Positions 9,392-17,499 of a DNA stretch of 49,311 nucleotides are shown here, piece by piece. The position numbers and the translations under genes were made by a program. Source of the DNA: Antarctobacter heliothermus (GTDB lineage Bacteria; Pseudomonadota; Alphaproteobacteria; Rhodobacterales; Rhodobacteraceae); NCBI RefSeq assembly GCF_900188425.1, contig NZ_FZON01000039.1, forward strand, positions 1 to 49,311, given 5' to 3'. Under the pieces are notes generated by a model that saw only the letters and a program-made list of their open reading frames with translations, did no database searches and was not told the origin of the DNA. The stretch's first letter is position 1. Every line of letters starts with the position of its first letter.

Positions 9392-10126
9392 TCACGGCGC
9401 GACGGCCTCGGGAAACAGCGCCGAAAGTTCGGCCATGGCGGCGTCGATCCGGCCACCGTCAGTGCCCCTGATCACGACGTTGGCGCCGTAGACGCCATTG
9501 CGCTGGTACGGGTAGGACCCGATGGACAGGTCGTCGAAACGTGTGGCAAGATCGCTTAGCGGCCCGGCGATATCGCCCTCGCCACGTTCGATGCGCAGGG
9601 TTTGCGACAAGAGCGGCTGACCACCGGTCAGACCCGGCAGGACGCTGGACACCATGGCCTGAAACACCGACGGCACGCCCGCCATGACGTGCACATTGCC
9701 CAATGAGAACCCCGGCGCAGCGGACACCGGATTGTCGATCAGCGCCGCACCGTCCGGGATTCGCGCCATGCGCAAGCGCGCCTCGTTCAACTCCGTTCCC
9801 TGCCGGTCATAGTGCGCTTGCAGGATGGCGCGCGCATCGTCGCGTACCGTGATCGCGACGCCAAAGGCGTCGGCCACGCAGGGCGCGGTGATGTCGTCAT
9901 GGGTCGGCCCGATCCCGCCGGAGGTCACGACATAGTCAAACGCCTCGCTAAGCGCCTTGACTGCGGCGACAATGGCAGAGGTCTCATCCGAGACGATACG
10001 CACTTCGCACAGGTCGATGCCGTGTTTGGTAAATTCCTGGGCCAGGTAGTGCATGTTTGCGTCCCGGGTCCGTCCTGACAGGATCTCGTCCCCGATGACC
10101 AGCATGGCGGCGGTGGGATTGGACAT
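9392..10126 (-). CDS. CinA/MoaB-type molybdopterin-binding domain protein
   Basis: The protein has 244 residues and consists of the MoaB/Mog (MoCF_biosynth) domain seen at the N-terminus of CinA: AAMLVIGDEILSGRTRD, then SGGIGPTHDDIT and a VMAGVPSVF segment. The C-terminal nicotinamide-nucleotide amidase domain of full-length CinA (over 400 residues) is absent. Such stand-alone proteins are annotated competence/damage-inducible protein A; related domains hydrolyse ADP-ribose or FAD-type pyrophosphates. A good AAGGAG stands before the ATG at 10126. It is divergent from sfsA across only 49 bases, so both promoters overlap. Confidence 0.85.
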   Translation of the reverse strand: MSNPTAAMLVIGDEILSGRTRDANMHYLAQEFTKHGIDLCEVRIVSDETSAIVAAVKALSEAFDYVVTSGGIGPTHDDITAPCVADAFGVAITVRDDARAILQAHYDRQGTELNEARLRMARIPDGAALIDNPVSAAPGFSLGNVHVMAGVPSVFQAMVSSVLPGLTGGQPLLSQTLRIERGEGDIAGPLSDLATRFDDLSIGSYPYQRNGVYGANVVIRGTDGGRIDAAMAELSALFPEAVAP

Positions 10127-10175
10127 GTGTGCGGCTCCTTGGCGCGTGCGTCGCGCTACGGTATAGGCCCCGCTC

Positions 10176-10883
10176 ATGCGCTTTCAAACCCCTCTCGTCC
10201 CCGCGACGCTGCTCCGCCGGTACAAACGCTTTCTCGCCGACTGTCTGCTCGAGGACGGGCGCGAGGTGACGGCCCATGTGGCCAACCCCGGCAGCATGCT
10301 GGGAATGAAGGACGAAGGCCTGCGCATCTGGCTGGAACCGAACGACGACCCCAAGAGAAAACTCAAATGGGCCTGGCGGCTGGTGGACCACGGCAATGGC
10401 CATTTCACTGGCGTCGACACCAGCGTGCCGAACCGGGTCCTCAAGGCCGAGTTGATGGCCGGACAGGTGGCGGGGCTGGACGGCTATGATCTTGTGCGGC
10501 CAGAGGTGAAATACGGCACCAACAGTCGGATCGATTTCCTGCTGACCGGCGAAAGCCGGGCAGATTGCTATGTCGAGGTGAAATCCGTCACTCTGTCGCG
10601 CCAGCCCGGATTGGCGGAATTTCCAGACAGCGTGACCGCGCGTGGCACGAAACACCTGGCCGAACTGTCAGAGATGGCCCGACAGGGGCGCCGCGCCGTC
10701 ATGCTCTATCTCGTGCAGCGGACCGACTGCACGCGCGTGACCTTGGCCTCCGACATCGATCCGGCCTACGGTGCCGGGTTTGAAAAGGCGCAGGCCGCCG
10801 GCGTCGAAGCAATGGCGCTTGGCTGTCAGATCTCGCCGGAGGGGATCAGTCTGGGCACGCCTCTCCCCGTTTCTTCTGTCTGA
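10176..10883 (+). CDS. sfsA: SfsA, DNA/RNA nuclease family protein
   Basis: The 235-residue protein matches SfsA throughout: an N-terminal OB-like part (FLADCLLEDGREVTAHVANP, then GSMLGM) and a PD-(D/E)XK-like core with RIDFLL and CYVEVKSVTL, where D and the E-x-K pair are the expected catalytic residues, followed by FPDSVTARGTKHL. First described as a sugar-fermentation stimulation protein in E. coli and later assigned to nucleases. The last codons and stop (ending VSSV) are made by the dispersed repeat that starts at 10870, so the C-terminus has been set by a repeat insertion or extension. Confidence 0.92.
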   Translation: MRFQTPLVPATLLRRYKRFLADCLLEDGREVTAHVANPGSMLGMKDEGLRIWLEPNDDPKRKLKWAWRLVDHGNGHFTGVDTSVPNRVLKAELMAGQVAGLDGYDLVRPEVKYGTNSRIDFLLTGESRADCYVEVKSVTLSRQPGLAEFPDSVTARGTKHLAELSEMARQGRRAVMLYLVQRTDCTRVTLASDIDPAYGAGFEKAQAAGVEAMALGCQISPEGISLGTPLPVSSV

Positions 10884-10925
10884 AAATATCCTGGGGGAGG
10901 CGCAGCCGACGGGGGCAACGCCCCC
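10870..10925 (+). repeat. Dispersed intergenic repeat, copy A
   Basis: The core TTTCTTCTGTCTGAAAATAT is followed by CCTGGGGGAGGCGCAGCCGA and a GGGGGC-AAC-GCCCCC hairpin (10911-10925). It overlaps the 3' end of sfsA, with its TGA (10881-10883) being the stop codon. It is the same family as the copies at 16966, 28213, 31108, 39161, 43413 and 48610. Confidence 0.8.
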
Positions 10926-10932
10926 ACCCGCA

Positions 10933-10963
10933 CAAAAAAGAACGGGGGCCAACCGGCCCCCGT
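10933..10963 (-). terminator. Intrinsic terminator of the pyrophosphatase gene
   Basis: Read on the minus strand, a 9-bp stem ACGGGGGCC/GGCCCCCGT with a 4-base loop is followed by TTCTTTTTTG. It stands about 50 bases beyond the stop of the pyrophosphatase gene. Confidence 0.8.
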
Positions 10964-11013
10964 ACAATTGTTTCAGTTGGATTGGCCCTGAGATCCGCAA
11001 AGGGCCGGACCAA

Positions 11014-11934
11014 TCACACTTTGAGGTTCGGGATGATCTGCTTCTTGCGGCTCATGATGCCGGGCAGGACCACGGTGTCGCCCGTGACCGTCGCGCCAAA
11101 GCTCTTTTCGGCCACGCCTTTGACCAGGTCGTTGGGGACCAGCAGCGTGGCTTCTTCTTTCAGGATGTCCACGACAAACAGCAGAACCTCGTCCACGCCG
11201 TCCTCGGCCTGCACGGTCTTGTAGGTTTCCATCAGGCTGTCCTTGCGGCCCAGCGGGATTTCCGGCGCAGTGGTTTCAAGGACCGAGACCCGGAACTTGG
11301 TGCCGTCGACTTCGTATTCCTTGCTGTCCATGCGGATCAGTTCGGCGTCGGAAAAGCTGGAGACGTCGGATTTGGCGGCAAACATCTGCCCGGCGAACTC
11401 GGCGATGTTCACACCCAGATCGGCGGCCAGTTTCTCCGCCACGGCCTTGTCGTGTGCTGTGGTGGTGGGCGAGCGGAATTCCAGCGTGTCGCTGAGAATG
11501 CAGGTCAGTGCCGCGCCCTTGATGGCGTCGGGCATCCGGGCGGCGTCGTCGCCCATCAGGTCGACCATGATCGTGGCGGTGCAGGCCAGCGGGCGCACGG
11601 TGATGTCGATCGGGCCTTTGGTTTCCAGCCCGCCGACCAGCTTGTGGTGGTCGATGATGGCGCGGATGTCGGCGGTATTGATCGAGGCGGGCAGCTCAGC
11701 CGGGTTGTTGGTGTCGACGATGACAACCGGCGCGCCTTCGGCCACGTCTGCGATGATCTCGGGCTTGTCGAGGTTCCAGTGGGACAGCATGAAGGCGGCC
11801 TCGGTGTTGGGTTCGCCCAGCAGGGCGGGCGTGGCGGCCTCACCTTTGATTTCGGAGAGATACCAGGCCCAGATGATCGGGCTGCCGGTGCTGTCGGTGT
11901 CGGGGGATTTGTGGCCGAAAACCTGCGTGGTCAT
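11014..11934 (-). CDS. ppaC: Manganese-dependent inorganic pyrophosphatase (family II)
   Basis: The 306-residue enzyme hydrolyses pyrophosphate to drive biosynthetic reactions. It is a DHH-superfamily family II pyrophosphatase. Metal ligands are visible as H8, D12 and D14 (FGHKSPDTDS), D74 (VIVDTNN) and the D95-H96-H97 motif (IIDHHK). The C-terminal DHHA2 domain ends with the substrate-binding GIMSRKKQIIPNL, where SRKKQ is the family signature. Length is standard. AGAGGA precedes the ATG, and a terminator lies downstream, so it is probably a single-gene transcript. The 278 bases upstream hold its promoter and a GGGGTG-TTGT-CACCCC hairpin at 11990-12005; I see no gene there. Confidence 0.93.
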   Translation of the reverse strand: MTTQVFGHKSPDTDSTGSPIIWAWYLSEIKGEAATPALLGEPNTEAAFMLSHWNLDKPEIIADVAEGAPVVIVDTNNPAELPASINTADIRAIIDHHKLVGGLETKGPIDITVRPLACTATIMVDLMGDDAARMPDAIKGAALTCILSDTLEFRSPTTTAHDKAVAEKLAADLGVNIAEFAGQMFAAKSDVSSFSDAELIRMDSKEYEVDGTKFRVSVLETTAPEIPLGRKDSLMETYKTVQAEDGVDEVLLFVVDILKEEATLLVPNDLVKGVAEKSFGATVTGDTVVLPGIMSRKKQIIPNLKV

Positions 11935-12212
11935 GGGGAATCCTCTTTCGCTGGATACATCGAATTTGCGCGCCTGATAGCTCCGCTTTGGGGTGTTGTC
12001 ACCCCGCAGCGAGGGGGTGCGACCTTGGGACCGATCAGGGCGCGGGACAGGGTGTCCGCGCGTGGACAGAGGTGTGGGTATGGAAAATCAATGGGTTACA
12101 GAGACGAATTCACTTTTGGTTAGGGTTTGGTCGGTTCCACGGAAGGCGTGGGTGGCCGGGGAGTCGCCAGGCTGAAGCCCGGCCTACGGTCCGGCCTGCA
12201 AGTCCGCCAACC

Positions 12213-13346
12213 TTATCGCGGCAGCGGGGTTTTCGCCTTGTTGTAGGCCGACCAGTCCTTGATCTCGGGGTAATATTGCGCGCGCCATGCCTTTACCCGC
12301 GGGTTCATCACCCGTTTCCACAAAGGCGGCACCATCGCGGCCATGGTCATCACCGGATAGCCATAGGGCAGTTGCGGCGCGTCCGCGTCCGAGTGGTTTT
12401 GCAACAATGGAAAGCGGCGGTCGGGTTTGTAGTGGTGGTCCGAGTGCCGTTGCAGGTTGATCAGCAGCCAGTTTGACGCCTTGTGCGCCGCGTTCCACGA
12501 ATGGCGCGGCAGGACGTGTTCGTATTTGCCGTCGCCCAGATGCTTGCGAGTCAATCCGTAGTGTTCGACGTAATTCACCAGCTCAAGCTGCCAGATCGCC
12601 ACCCCGGCCTGCACCAGAAACAGCGCCACGCCGCCCAAGCCCCCCAAGGCAAAGGCCAGCGCCAGCATGATCAGTTGCAACCCCCAGTAGCGCCAGAACG
12701 GATTGGACAAATCGTGCCACGGCAGGCGTTTACGCGCCAACATCGCCCGTTCAGCGGCAAAGCTGGAGCGCAGACTGTCGCGCAAGACGCGGGGGTAGAA
12801 GCGGTGAAAGCCCTCATTGTAGCGCGCGGTCACCGGGTCGCGCGGCGTGCCGACATAGCGGTGATGCACCAGCAGGTGTTCGGAGCGGAAATGCGAATAC
12901 AGCACCATCGCCAGCAGCAGATCGCCCAGAAAACGCTCTACCCGGTTTTTCTGGTGCATCAGCTCATGGCTGTAGTTGATGCCGATGGTGCCGGTCATCA
13001 CGCCGACACCAAAGAAGACCATGAACTTTTCCAGCCCGCTCAGATGCGCGGCGCGGCTGACGTACCAGATCAGCGCAAACAGGCTGAGGAATTGCAGCGG
13101 CACCCAGAGGGCGGTGAGGATCTTGTACCAGCGCAGATCGGCGTCGGAGGTGTCCGGATCGGCGTTTTCCGTGTTCAGACCCAGCACCGCGTCCAGCGCG
13201 GTGAACAGATACCATGTGGCCAGAATGGGCAGCAGCACCCAATAGCCGCCCTGCGTCGCCGCGATCCAGACCAGCGGGATCAGCAGGTAGGACATGTAGA
13301 ACGGCAAGGCGGCGCTGGGTTTGGCGATTTGGGCGGCGGTGGTCAT
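12213..13346 (-). CDS. alkB: Alkane 1-monooxygenase (AlkB type)
   Basis: The 377-residue integral membrane di-iron enzyme hydroxylates the terminal carbon of medium-chain alkanes. The conserved histidine boxes are present: H127-E-L-M-H131, H157-L-L-V-H161-H162 and H301-S-D-H304-H305, with a fourth His in NYVEHYGLT. Hydrophobic helices fill residues 15-60, 80-125 and 215-245. AlkB needs electrons from rubredoxin and a rubredoxin reductase, neither of which is adjacent; an FAD-dependent reductase at 26369-27574 could be considered but is 13 kb away. The upstream gap to mutY's stop is short and no regulator is next to it. Sterol desaturase-like relatives are less likely given these boxes. Confidence 0.9.
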   Translation of the reverse strand: MTTAAQIAKPSAALPFYMSYLLIPLVWIAATQGGYWVLLPILATWYLFTALDAVLGLNTENADPDTSDADLRWYKILTALWVPLQFLSLFALIWYVSRAAHLSGLEKFMVFFGVGVMTGTIGINYSHELMHQKNRVERFLGDLLLAMVLYSHFRSEHLLVHHRYVGTPRDPVTARYNEGFHRFYPRVLRDSLRSSFAAERAMLARKRLPWHDLSNPFWRYWGLQLIMLALAFALGGLGGVALFLVQAGVAIWQLELVNYVEHYGLTRKHLGDGKYEHVLPRHSWNAAHKASNWLLINLQRHSDHHYKPDRRFPLLQNHSDADAPQLPYGYPVMTMAAMVPPLWKRVMNPRVKAWRAQYYPEIKDWSAYNKAKTPLPR

Positions 13347-13409
13347 CGGCGGTCTCTGATCTGTGACGGGGTCATGATAGGGCAGGGGTCAGCCTGTCCC
13401 AAGCGGCGA

Positions 13410-14471
13410 TCAGCCGCTTTGCGCAAGGTCAAAGGCCTTGCGCATGACTGTTGGCAGATCACCGGGGCTGAATTCAGGCAATTCGATGAAGTCTCCGCGA
13501 TCCGGGGGCCGTTCCATCGGCACCAGCGCGGTTTTGACCGTCAGGCGCAGGTGGAAATGGGTAAAGGTGTGGCGGGCTTCACCGGCTATGGTTTTCCATT
13601 CGGCGCGGATGGGGGGGGCCTCGGCGGGTTGGTCTTCGGTCCAGTCAGAGCCGGGCCAACCCAGCATACCGCCCAGCAATCCCTTGTCAGGGCGGGTTTC
13701 CAGCAACATCGCGCCATCGACGCGGCGCGCCAGATAGGCAATGCCAAACCGGGTGGGTTTGCGTTTCTTGGGCGATTTCTTGGGCAGCTCAGCAGTGGTG
13801 CCGCGCACCCATGCGGTGCAGGCGCTACGCCACGGGCACAACCCGCAGGCGGGGCGTTTGGGCGTGCAGATGGTGGCGCCAAGGTCCATCACCCCCTGCG
13901 CATAACAGCCGGGGCGGTCCTGCGGGGTCAGGCGGGCGGCGTGGTCTGTCAGGATCGGCTTGGCGGCGGGCAGCGGCGTGTGTTCATCGAACAGGCGCGC
14001 CATGACCCGTTCCACATTGCCGTCCACCACGGTTTCCGGCTGGTCAAACGCGATCGAGGCGATGGCGGCGGCGGTATAGGGCCCTATGCCGGGCAGGGTC
14101 AGCAGCGTGGCAAAATCGCGCGGAAACTGGCCATTGTGATCCAGCGTCACGGCGCGGGCGCATTTCAGCAGGTTGCGGGCGCGGGCGTAGTAGCCCAGCC
14201 CCGCCCATGCGGCCATGACATCGGCGTCCTTGGCCCCGGCCAGTGCCTGAACGGTTGGCCAACGGGTTGTGAAGGCCAGGAAATACTCCTTGACCGCCGC
14301 GACGGTGGTCTGTTGCAACATGATTTCGGACAGCCAGATCCGGTAGGGATCGGGCAATTCGCCGCGCGCGCGCGCCGCCGGACCGATGCGCCACGGCAGG
14401 GCGCGGGCATGGCGGTCGTACCAGTCGAGCAGCGCCTGCGGGTCAGGGCTGTGCAGTGGCTCATCACGCAA
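13410..14471 (-). CDS. mutY: A/G-specific adenine DNA glycosylase
   Basis: The 353-residue base-excision enzyme removes adenine mispaired with 8-oxoguanine. The N-terminal domain has SEIMLQQTTV with the catalytic Glu, the helix-hairpin-helix LPGIGPYTAAA, and the catalytic Asp D150 in VVDGNVERV. The 4Fe-4S cluster ligands are C202, C209, C212 and C218 (C-x6-C-x2-C-x5-C). A NUDIX-like domain that recognises 8-oxoG occupies the C-terminus from about 235. The start is a TTG at 14469-14471 with GGAG 8 bases ahead; the nearby ATG at 14464 is out of frame. It is divergent from the DUF721 gene. Confidence 0.93.
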   Translation of the reverse strand: MRDEPLHSPDPQALLDWYDRHARALPWRIGPAARARGELPDPYRIWLSEIMLQQTTVAAVKEYFLAFTTRWPTVQALAGAKDADVMAAWAGLGYYARARNLLKCARAVTLDHNGQFPRDFATLLTLPGIGPYTAAAIASIAFDQPETVVDGNVERVMARLFDEHTPLPAAKPILTDHAARLTPQDRPGCYAQGVMDLGATICTPKRPACGLCPWRSACTAWVRGTTAELPKKSPKKRKPTRFGIAYLARRVDGAMLLETRPDKGLLGGMLGWPGSDWTEDQPAEAPPIRAEWKTIAGEARHTFTHFHLRLTVKTALVPMERPPDRGDFIELPEFSPGDLPTVMRKAFDLAQSG

Positions 14472-14550
14472 GGGTGAAACTCCGTGTCGGAAGGGGGCTG
14501 GTGCCGCCCCGCGTGGTCACTAGAATAGCCTTGGGAACGGGGAGTCAAAC

Positions 14551-15063
14551 GTGGCGGATCGCAAGCCGACAACATACGGGTTTTCCAGTGCGTCCAAGCT
14601 GTTGCAGGGGCGCATCCGCAAGGCGGCGGAGGGGCGGGGATTCGCCCAGACCCGCGTGCTGACCCATTGGGACGAAATTGCCGGTGCCGATGTGGCGGCG
14701 ATCTCGCGCCCGGTTGAGGTGAGCTATGCCAAGGGCGGCTTTGGCGGGACGCTGACGCTGCTGACCACGGGCGCGATGGCCCCGATGGTCGAGATGCGGC
14801 GCGAGGAAATCCGCGCGCGGATCAACGCGGTTTATGGCTACAACGCCATTTCGCGGGTGCGGGTGACGCAGACCGCCCCGACCGGCTTTGCCGAGGGGCA
14901 GGTGGATTTTCAGCACCGTCCCAAGGACGCCGGGGCCAAGGCCGCGACGCCAGAGGTGCAGTCACAGGCGCGGGCGGTGGCCATGGGTGTCGGCGACGCG
15001 GATTTGCGCGCGGCGCTTGAACGTCTGGCGGCAAACGTCATATCGAAGGCGGGCCGGGAGTGA
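14551..15063 (+). CDS. DUF721 (DciA-like) protein
   Basis: The 170-residue protein has a DUF721 domain over about residues 20-110: the helix RVLTHWDEIAGADVAAIS, then the strand-rich LTLLTTGAMAPMVEM and INAVYGYNAISRVRV. In many bacteria lacking DnaC, DUF721 proteins (DciA) load the replicative helicase DnaB; this role is plausible but not shown. The C-terminal 55 residues are low-complexity and Ala-rich, then end in a short helix. A GTG start at 14551 follows GGGGAG. The gene is followed at 37 bases by a DsbA-type gene, likely in one transcript, and divergent from mutY. Confidence 0.83.
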   Translation: MADRKPTTYGFSSASKLLQGRIRKAAEGRGFAQTRVLTHWDEIAGADVAAISRPVEVSYAKGGFGGTLTLLTTGAMAPMVEMRREEIRARINAVYGYNAISRVRVTQTAPTGFAEGQVDFQHRPKDAGAKAATPEVQSQARAVAMGVGDADLRAALERLAANVISKAGRE

Positions 15064-15100
15064 TCCTGGCCCAAGGACCGACAGGAAAGAGGCGAACAAC

Positions 15101-15772
15101 ATGAAATGGATCCTCCCGGCGGGCGCGGTTGCGCTGGCGCTTTTTGGTGGCGGCGCATGGTATCTGACGCAGGGCGCGGGCCAGACAGGGGCGGCTGACG
15201 TGCGTCTGGTCGGCGCGGCACAGGCGCAGACCGCTGACATCGACATCTCGTCCGTGACGGAAATGGTCAAAGGGGCCGAGGATGCGCCGATCGAGGTGAT
15301 CGAATACGCGTCGTATACCTGCCCGCATTGTGCCAGCGCCCATGCCAACCTGATCCCCAAGCTGGAGCAGAATTATATCGACACCGGCAAGGTGAAATTC
15401 ACCTACCGTGAGGTTTACTTTGACAAGGTCGGTGTCTGGGCGTCGCTGATTGCGCGCTGCGGCGGTGAGGAAAAGTTCTTTGGCATCACCGACCTGATCT
15501 ACAAGGGTCAGCAGGACTGGGCGCGCGCCGGGTCCGAGGCCGCGGTGATCGACGAATTGCGCAAGATCGGCCGCTTGGCCGGGATGGACGGCGACCAGAT
15601 CGAGGCCTGCCTGAACGACGGCGACCAGATCGCGACGCTGGTGGGCTGGTTTCAGGCCAACGCGGCGGAACATGGCATCACCTCGACCCCCAGCTTTGTG
15701 ATCGACGGCAAGACCCATTCGAACATGAGCTACGAGGAATTCTCGGCGATCCTGGACGCCAAGCTGGATTGA
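15101..15772 (+). CDS. DsbA-family thiol:disulfide oxidoreductase
   Basis: The 223-residue periplasmic protein has an N-terminal membrane anchor or signal (residues 1-23), a linker, then a thioredoxin fold of the DsbA/Thioredoxin_4 type. The active site is C74-P-H-C77, and the cis-proline loop is TSTPSF near 200. It resembles the BdbD/DsbA-like proteins of alphaproteobacteria that introduce disulfide bonds in exported proteins. GAAAGAGG precedes the ATG. Its stop overlaps the start of the CoA-transferase gene by one base (TGATG), implying coupling despite unrelated functions. Confidence 0.9.
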   Translation: MKWILPAGAVALALFGGGAWYLTQGAGQTGAADVRLVGAAQAQTADIDISSVTEMVKGAEDAPIEVIEYASYTCPHCASAHANLIPKLEQNYIDTGKVKFTYREVYFDKVGVWASLIARCGGEEKFFGITDLIYKGQQDWARAGSEAAVIDELRKIGRLAGMDGDQIEACLNDGDQIATLVGWFQANAAEHGITSTPSFVIDGKTHSNMSYEEFSAILDAKLD

Positions 15773-16899
15773 TGACATCGGCACCGCGCGGCCCCCTCGA
15801 AGGGGTCAAGGTCATTGAACTGGCGCGCATCCTGGCCGGCCCATGGGCCGGTCAGACGCTGGCCGATCTGGGGGCCGAGGTCATCAAGATCGAGGCGCCG
15901 CAGGGCGATGACACCCGCCGTTGGGGGCCGCCATTCATCGAACGGGAGGGCGATACCTCGGCCTCCTATTTCCACTCGTGCAACCGGGGCAAGGCGTCCG
16001 AGGTGGTGGATCTGACCTCTGACGCAGGGCAGGCGCGTATGCGCGAACTGGTCGCAGGTGCGGACATCCTGATCGAGAACTTCAAGGTCGGCGGGCTGGC
16101 GAAATACGGGCTGGATTACGCCTCACTCAGCGCGGTGAACCCCGCCCTGATCTATTGCTCCATCACCGGGTTCGGGCAGGACGGCCCCTATGCGCATCGC
16201 GCAGGCTATGACTACATCATTCAGGGCATGTCCGGTTTCATGTCGATCACCGGCGACCCGGACGGCCAACCGCAGCGCGCGGGCGTGGCGATCACCGACC
16301 TGTTCACCGGGCTCTATTCGGTCAGTGGCATCCTCGCGGCACTGCACCAGCGGCACCGGACCGGCAAGGGCCAGCATATCGACATGGCGCTGATGGATTG
16401 CGCGGTCTCGGCCATGGCCAATCAGGCGCTGAACTATCTCAGCACCGGCACGCCGCCGGGGCGCACCGGCAATTATCACCCGAACCTGACGCCCTATCAG
16501 GTGTTTGACTGTTCGGACGGGCATATCATCATCGCCACCGGCAACGACGCGCAATACCAGAGGTTGTGCCGCCTGCTGGGGCTGGACGACATGGCCACAG
16601 CGCCAGAGTTTGCCAGCAACGCAGACCGGGTCGCCAACCGCGAGGCCATGATCGCGCGGCTGACCGAGGCGACACAAACCCGGACCAAGGTTAAGCTGTT
16701 GGCGGACTGCGAGGCGGCTGGCGTGCCCGCAGGGCCGATCAACGACATGGCGGCGGTGTTTGCCGACCCGCAAGTGATTGCGCGCGGCTTGCAAATCGCG
16801 CCCGACGGCGTGCCGGGCGTGCGCGCCCCTTTCCGGTTTTCCGACGCGGACCTGGTGCTGGCACGCCCTGCGCCAAAGCTGGGCGAAGCAGGCGGCTGA
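15772..16899 (+). CDS. Class III CoA-transferase (CaiB/BaiF family)
   Basis: The 375-residue enzyme moves CoA between organic acids. The CaiB/BaiF fold is clear: the N-terminal GVKVIELARILAGPWAGQ, then LADLGAEVIKIE, GFGQDGPY and GYDYIIQGMSG. The likely catalytic Asp that forms the acyl-anhydride is D176 in GVAITDLFTG. Residues 193-215 hold the RTGKGQHIDMALMD motif. Length is normal for the short type. The substrate acids cannot be named from sequence, since this family includes formyl-, succinyl-, carnitine- and mesaconyl-CoA transferases. The ATG at 15772 overlaps the dsbA-type stop; a TTG one codon earlier is also in frame. Confidence 0.9.
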   Translation: MTSAPRGPLEGVKVIELARILAGPWAGQTLADLGAEVIKIEAPQGDDTRRWGPPFIEREGDTSASYFHSCNRGKASEVVDLTSDAGQARMRELVAGADILIENFKVGGLAKYGLDYASLSAVNPALIYCSITGFGQDGPYAHRAGYDYIIQGMSGFMSITGDPDGQPQRAGVAITDLFTGLYSVSGILAALHQRHRTGKGQHIDMALMDCAVSAMANQALNYLSTGTPPGRTGNYHPNLTPYQVFDCSDGHIIIATGNDAQYQRLCRLLGLDDMATAPEFASNADRVANREAMIARLTEATQTRTKVKLLADCEAAGVPAGPINDMAAVFADPQVIARGLQIAPDGVPGVRAPFRFSDADLVLARPAPKLGEAGG

Positions 16900-16965
16900 C
16901 AATCCGGCCAGGCGCGACCATGCGGCAGGTGATGGCCACGGCAGACAGCCCAAGCCTTCCCTGCG

Positions 16966-17014
16966 TTTCTTCTCTGGTCAAATACCCTTGGGGGTCCGGG
17001 GGCAAAGCCCCCGG
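16966..17014 (+). repeat. Dispersed intergenic repeat, copy B, with hairpin
   Basis: A diverged copy: TTTCTTCTCTGGTCAAATAC then CCTTGGGGGT and the hairpin CCGGGGGC-AAA-GCCCCCGG (16996-17014). It lies between two convergent genes (CoA-transferase and the small secreted protein) and may terminate either transcript. Confidence 0.7.
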
Positions 17015-17052
17015 CGGATCGGCGGGCCGCAGGCGCGCCGATTCACTTTGCT

Positions 17053-17499
17053 TCAGTCCAGGTACTCAAAACAGACGGTCAGGGTGCCGTCATTGTCCGC
17101 CAACTCCGCGTCGCCCTCGTTGATGCGGAACGCGATCTGGCCGACGTTCATGTTGAACACGCCGGACTGGCTGACGGCACCGTGAAAGCGTGTCCAGTCC
17201 ATGACCTGCGCCTGCCCTGCGGCCTCAAACCGGACCAGCAGCGCACCGAACCGGGCGTCGGAAAAGGGGCGGGGATCGGTCCGGGTGGCAAGGACTGTGG
17301 CGTCAGGGCCGCCGTGGCCTTGGGTGCCAGCGGGCGTCAGGGCGGGGTCCACCGACCAAAAGCCGCTGCTGCGCACGCCCTGAACCTGCCCCGCCGGGAC
17401 GGTCATCACCTGCCAGCCCGCGCCCGCGTTGATGTCATGGCAGACATCGGCGGCCAGGGCCGGGCTGGCCAGCAGGGCGGTCAGCGCCAGCGCCCTCAT
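17053..17499 (-). CDS. Small secreted protein, possibly lectin-like
   Basis: The 148-residue protein has a signal peptide (about 1-16, ending PALA). The mature part is predicted beta-rich: GWQVMTVPAGQ, FGALLVRFE, GQIAFRINEGDAELADNDGTL. The last block resembles the calcium-binding end of PA-IL/LecA-like galactose-binding sandwiches, where an Asn/Asp pair near the C-terminus holds calcium, but the match is only by eye. There are two cysteines (one near the mature start, one near the C-terminus) that could pair. It starts in the stop of the saccharopine dehydrogenase gene (ATGA overlap), so it is co-translated with lysine catabolism genes. Function unknown. Confidence 0.7.
   Translation of the reverse strand: MRALALTALLASPALAADVCHDINAGAGWQVMTVPAGQVQGVRSSGFWSVDPALTPAGTQGHGGPDATVLATRTDPRPFSDARFGALLVRFEAAGQAQVMDWTRFHGAVSQSGVFNMNVGQIAFRINEGDAELADNDGTLTVCFEYLD

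Noticed and set aside
12483-14477. Open frame of 664 codons on the plus strand across alkB and mutY
   Set aside because: It spans two well-supported minus-strand genes and the gap between them, with shadow-type composition and no domain.
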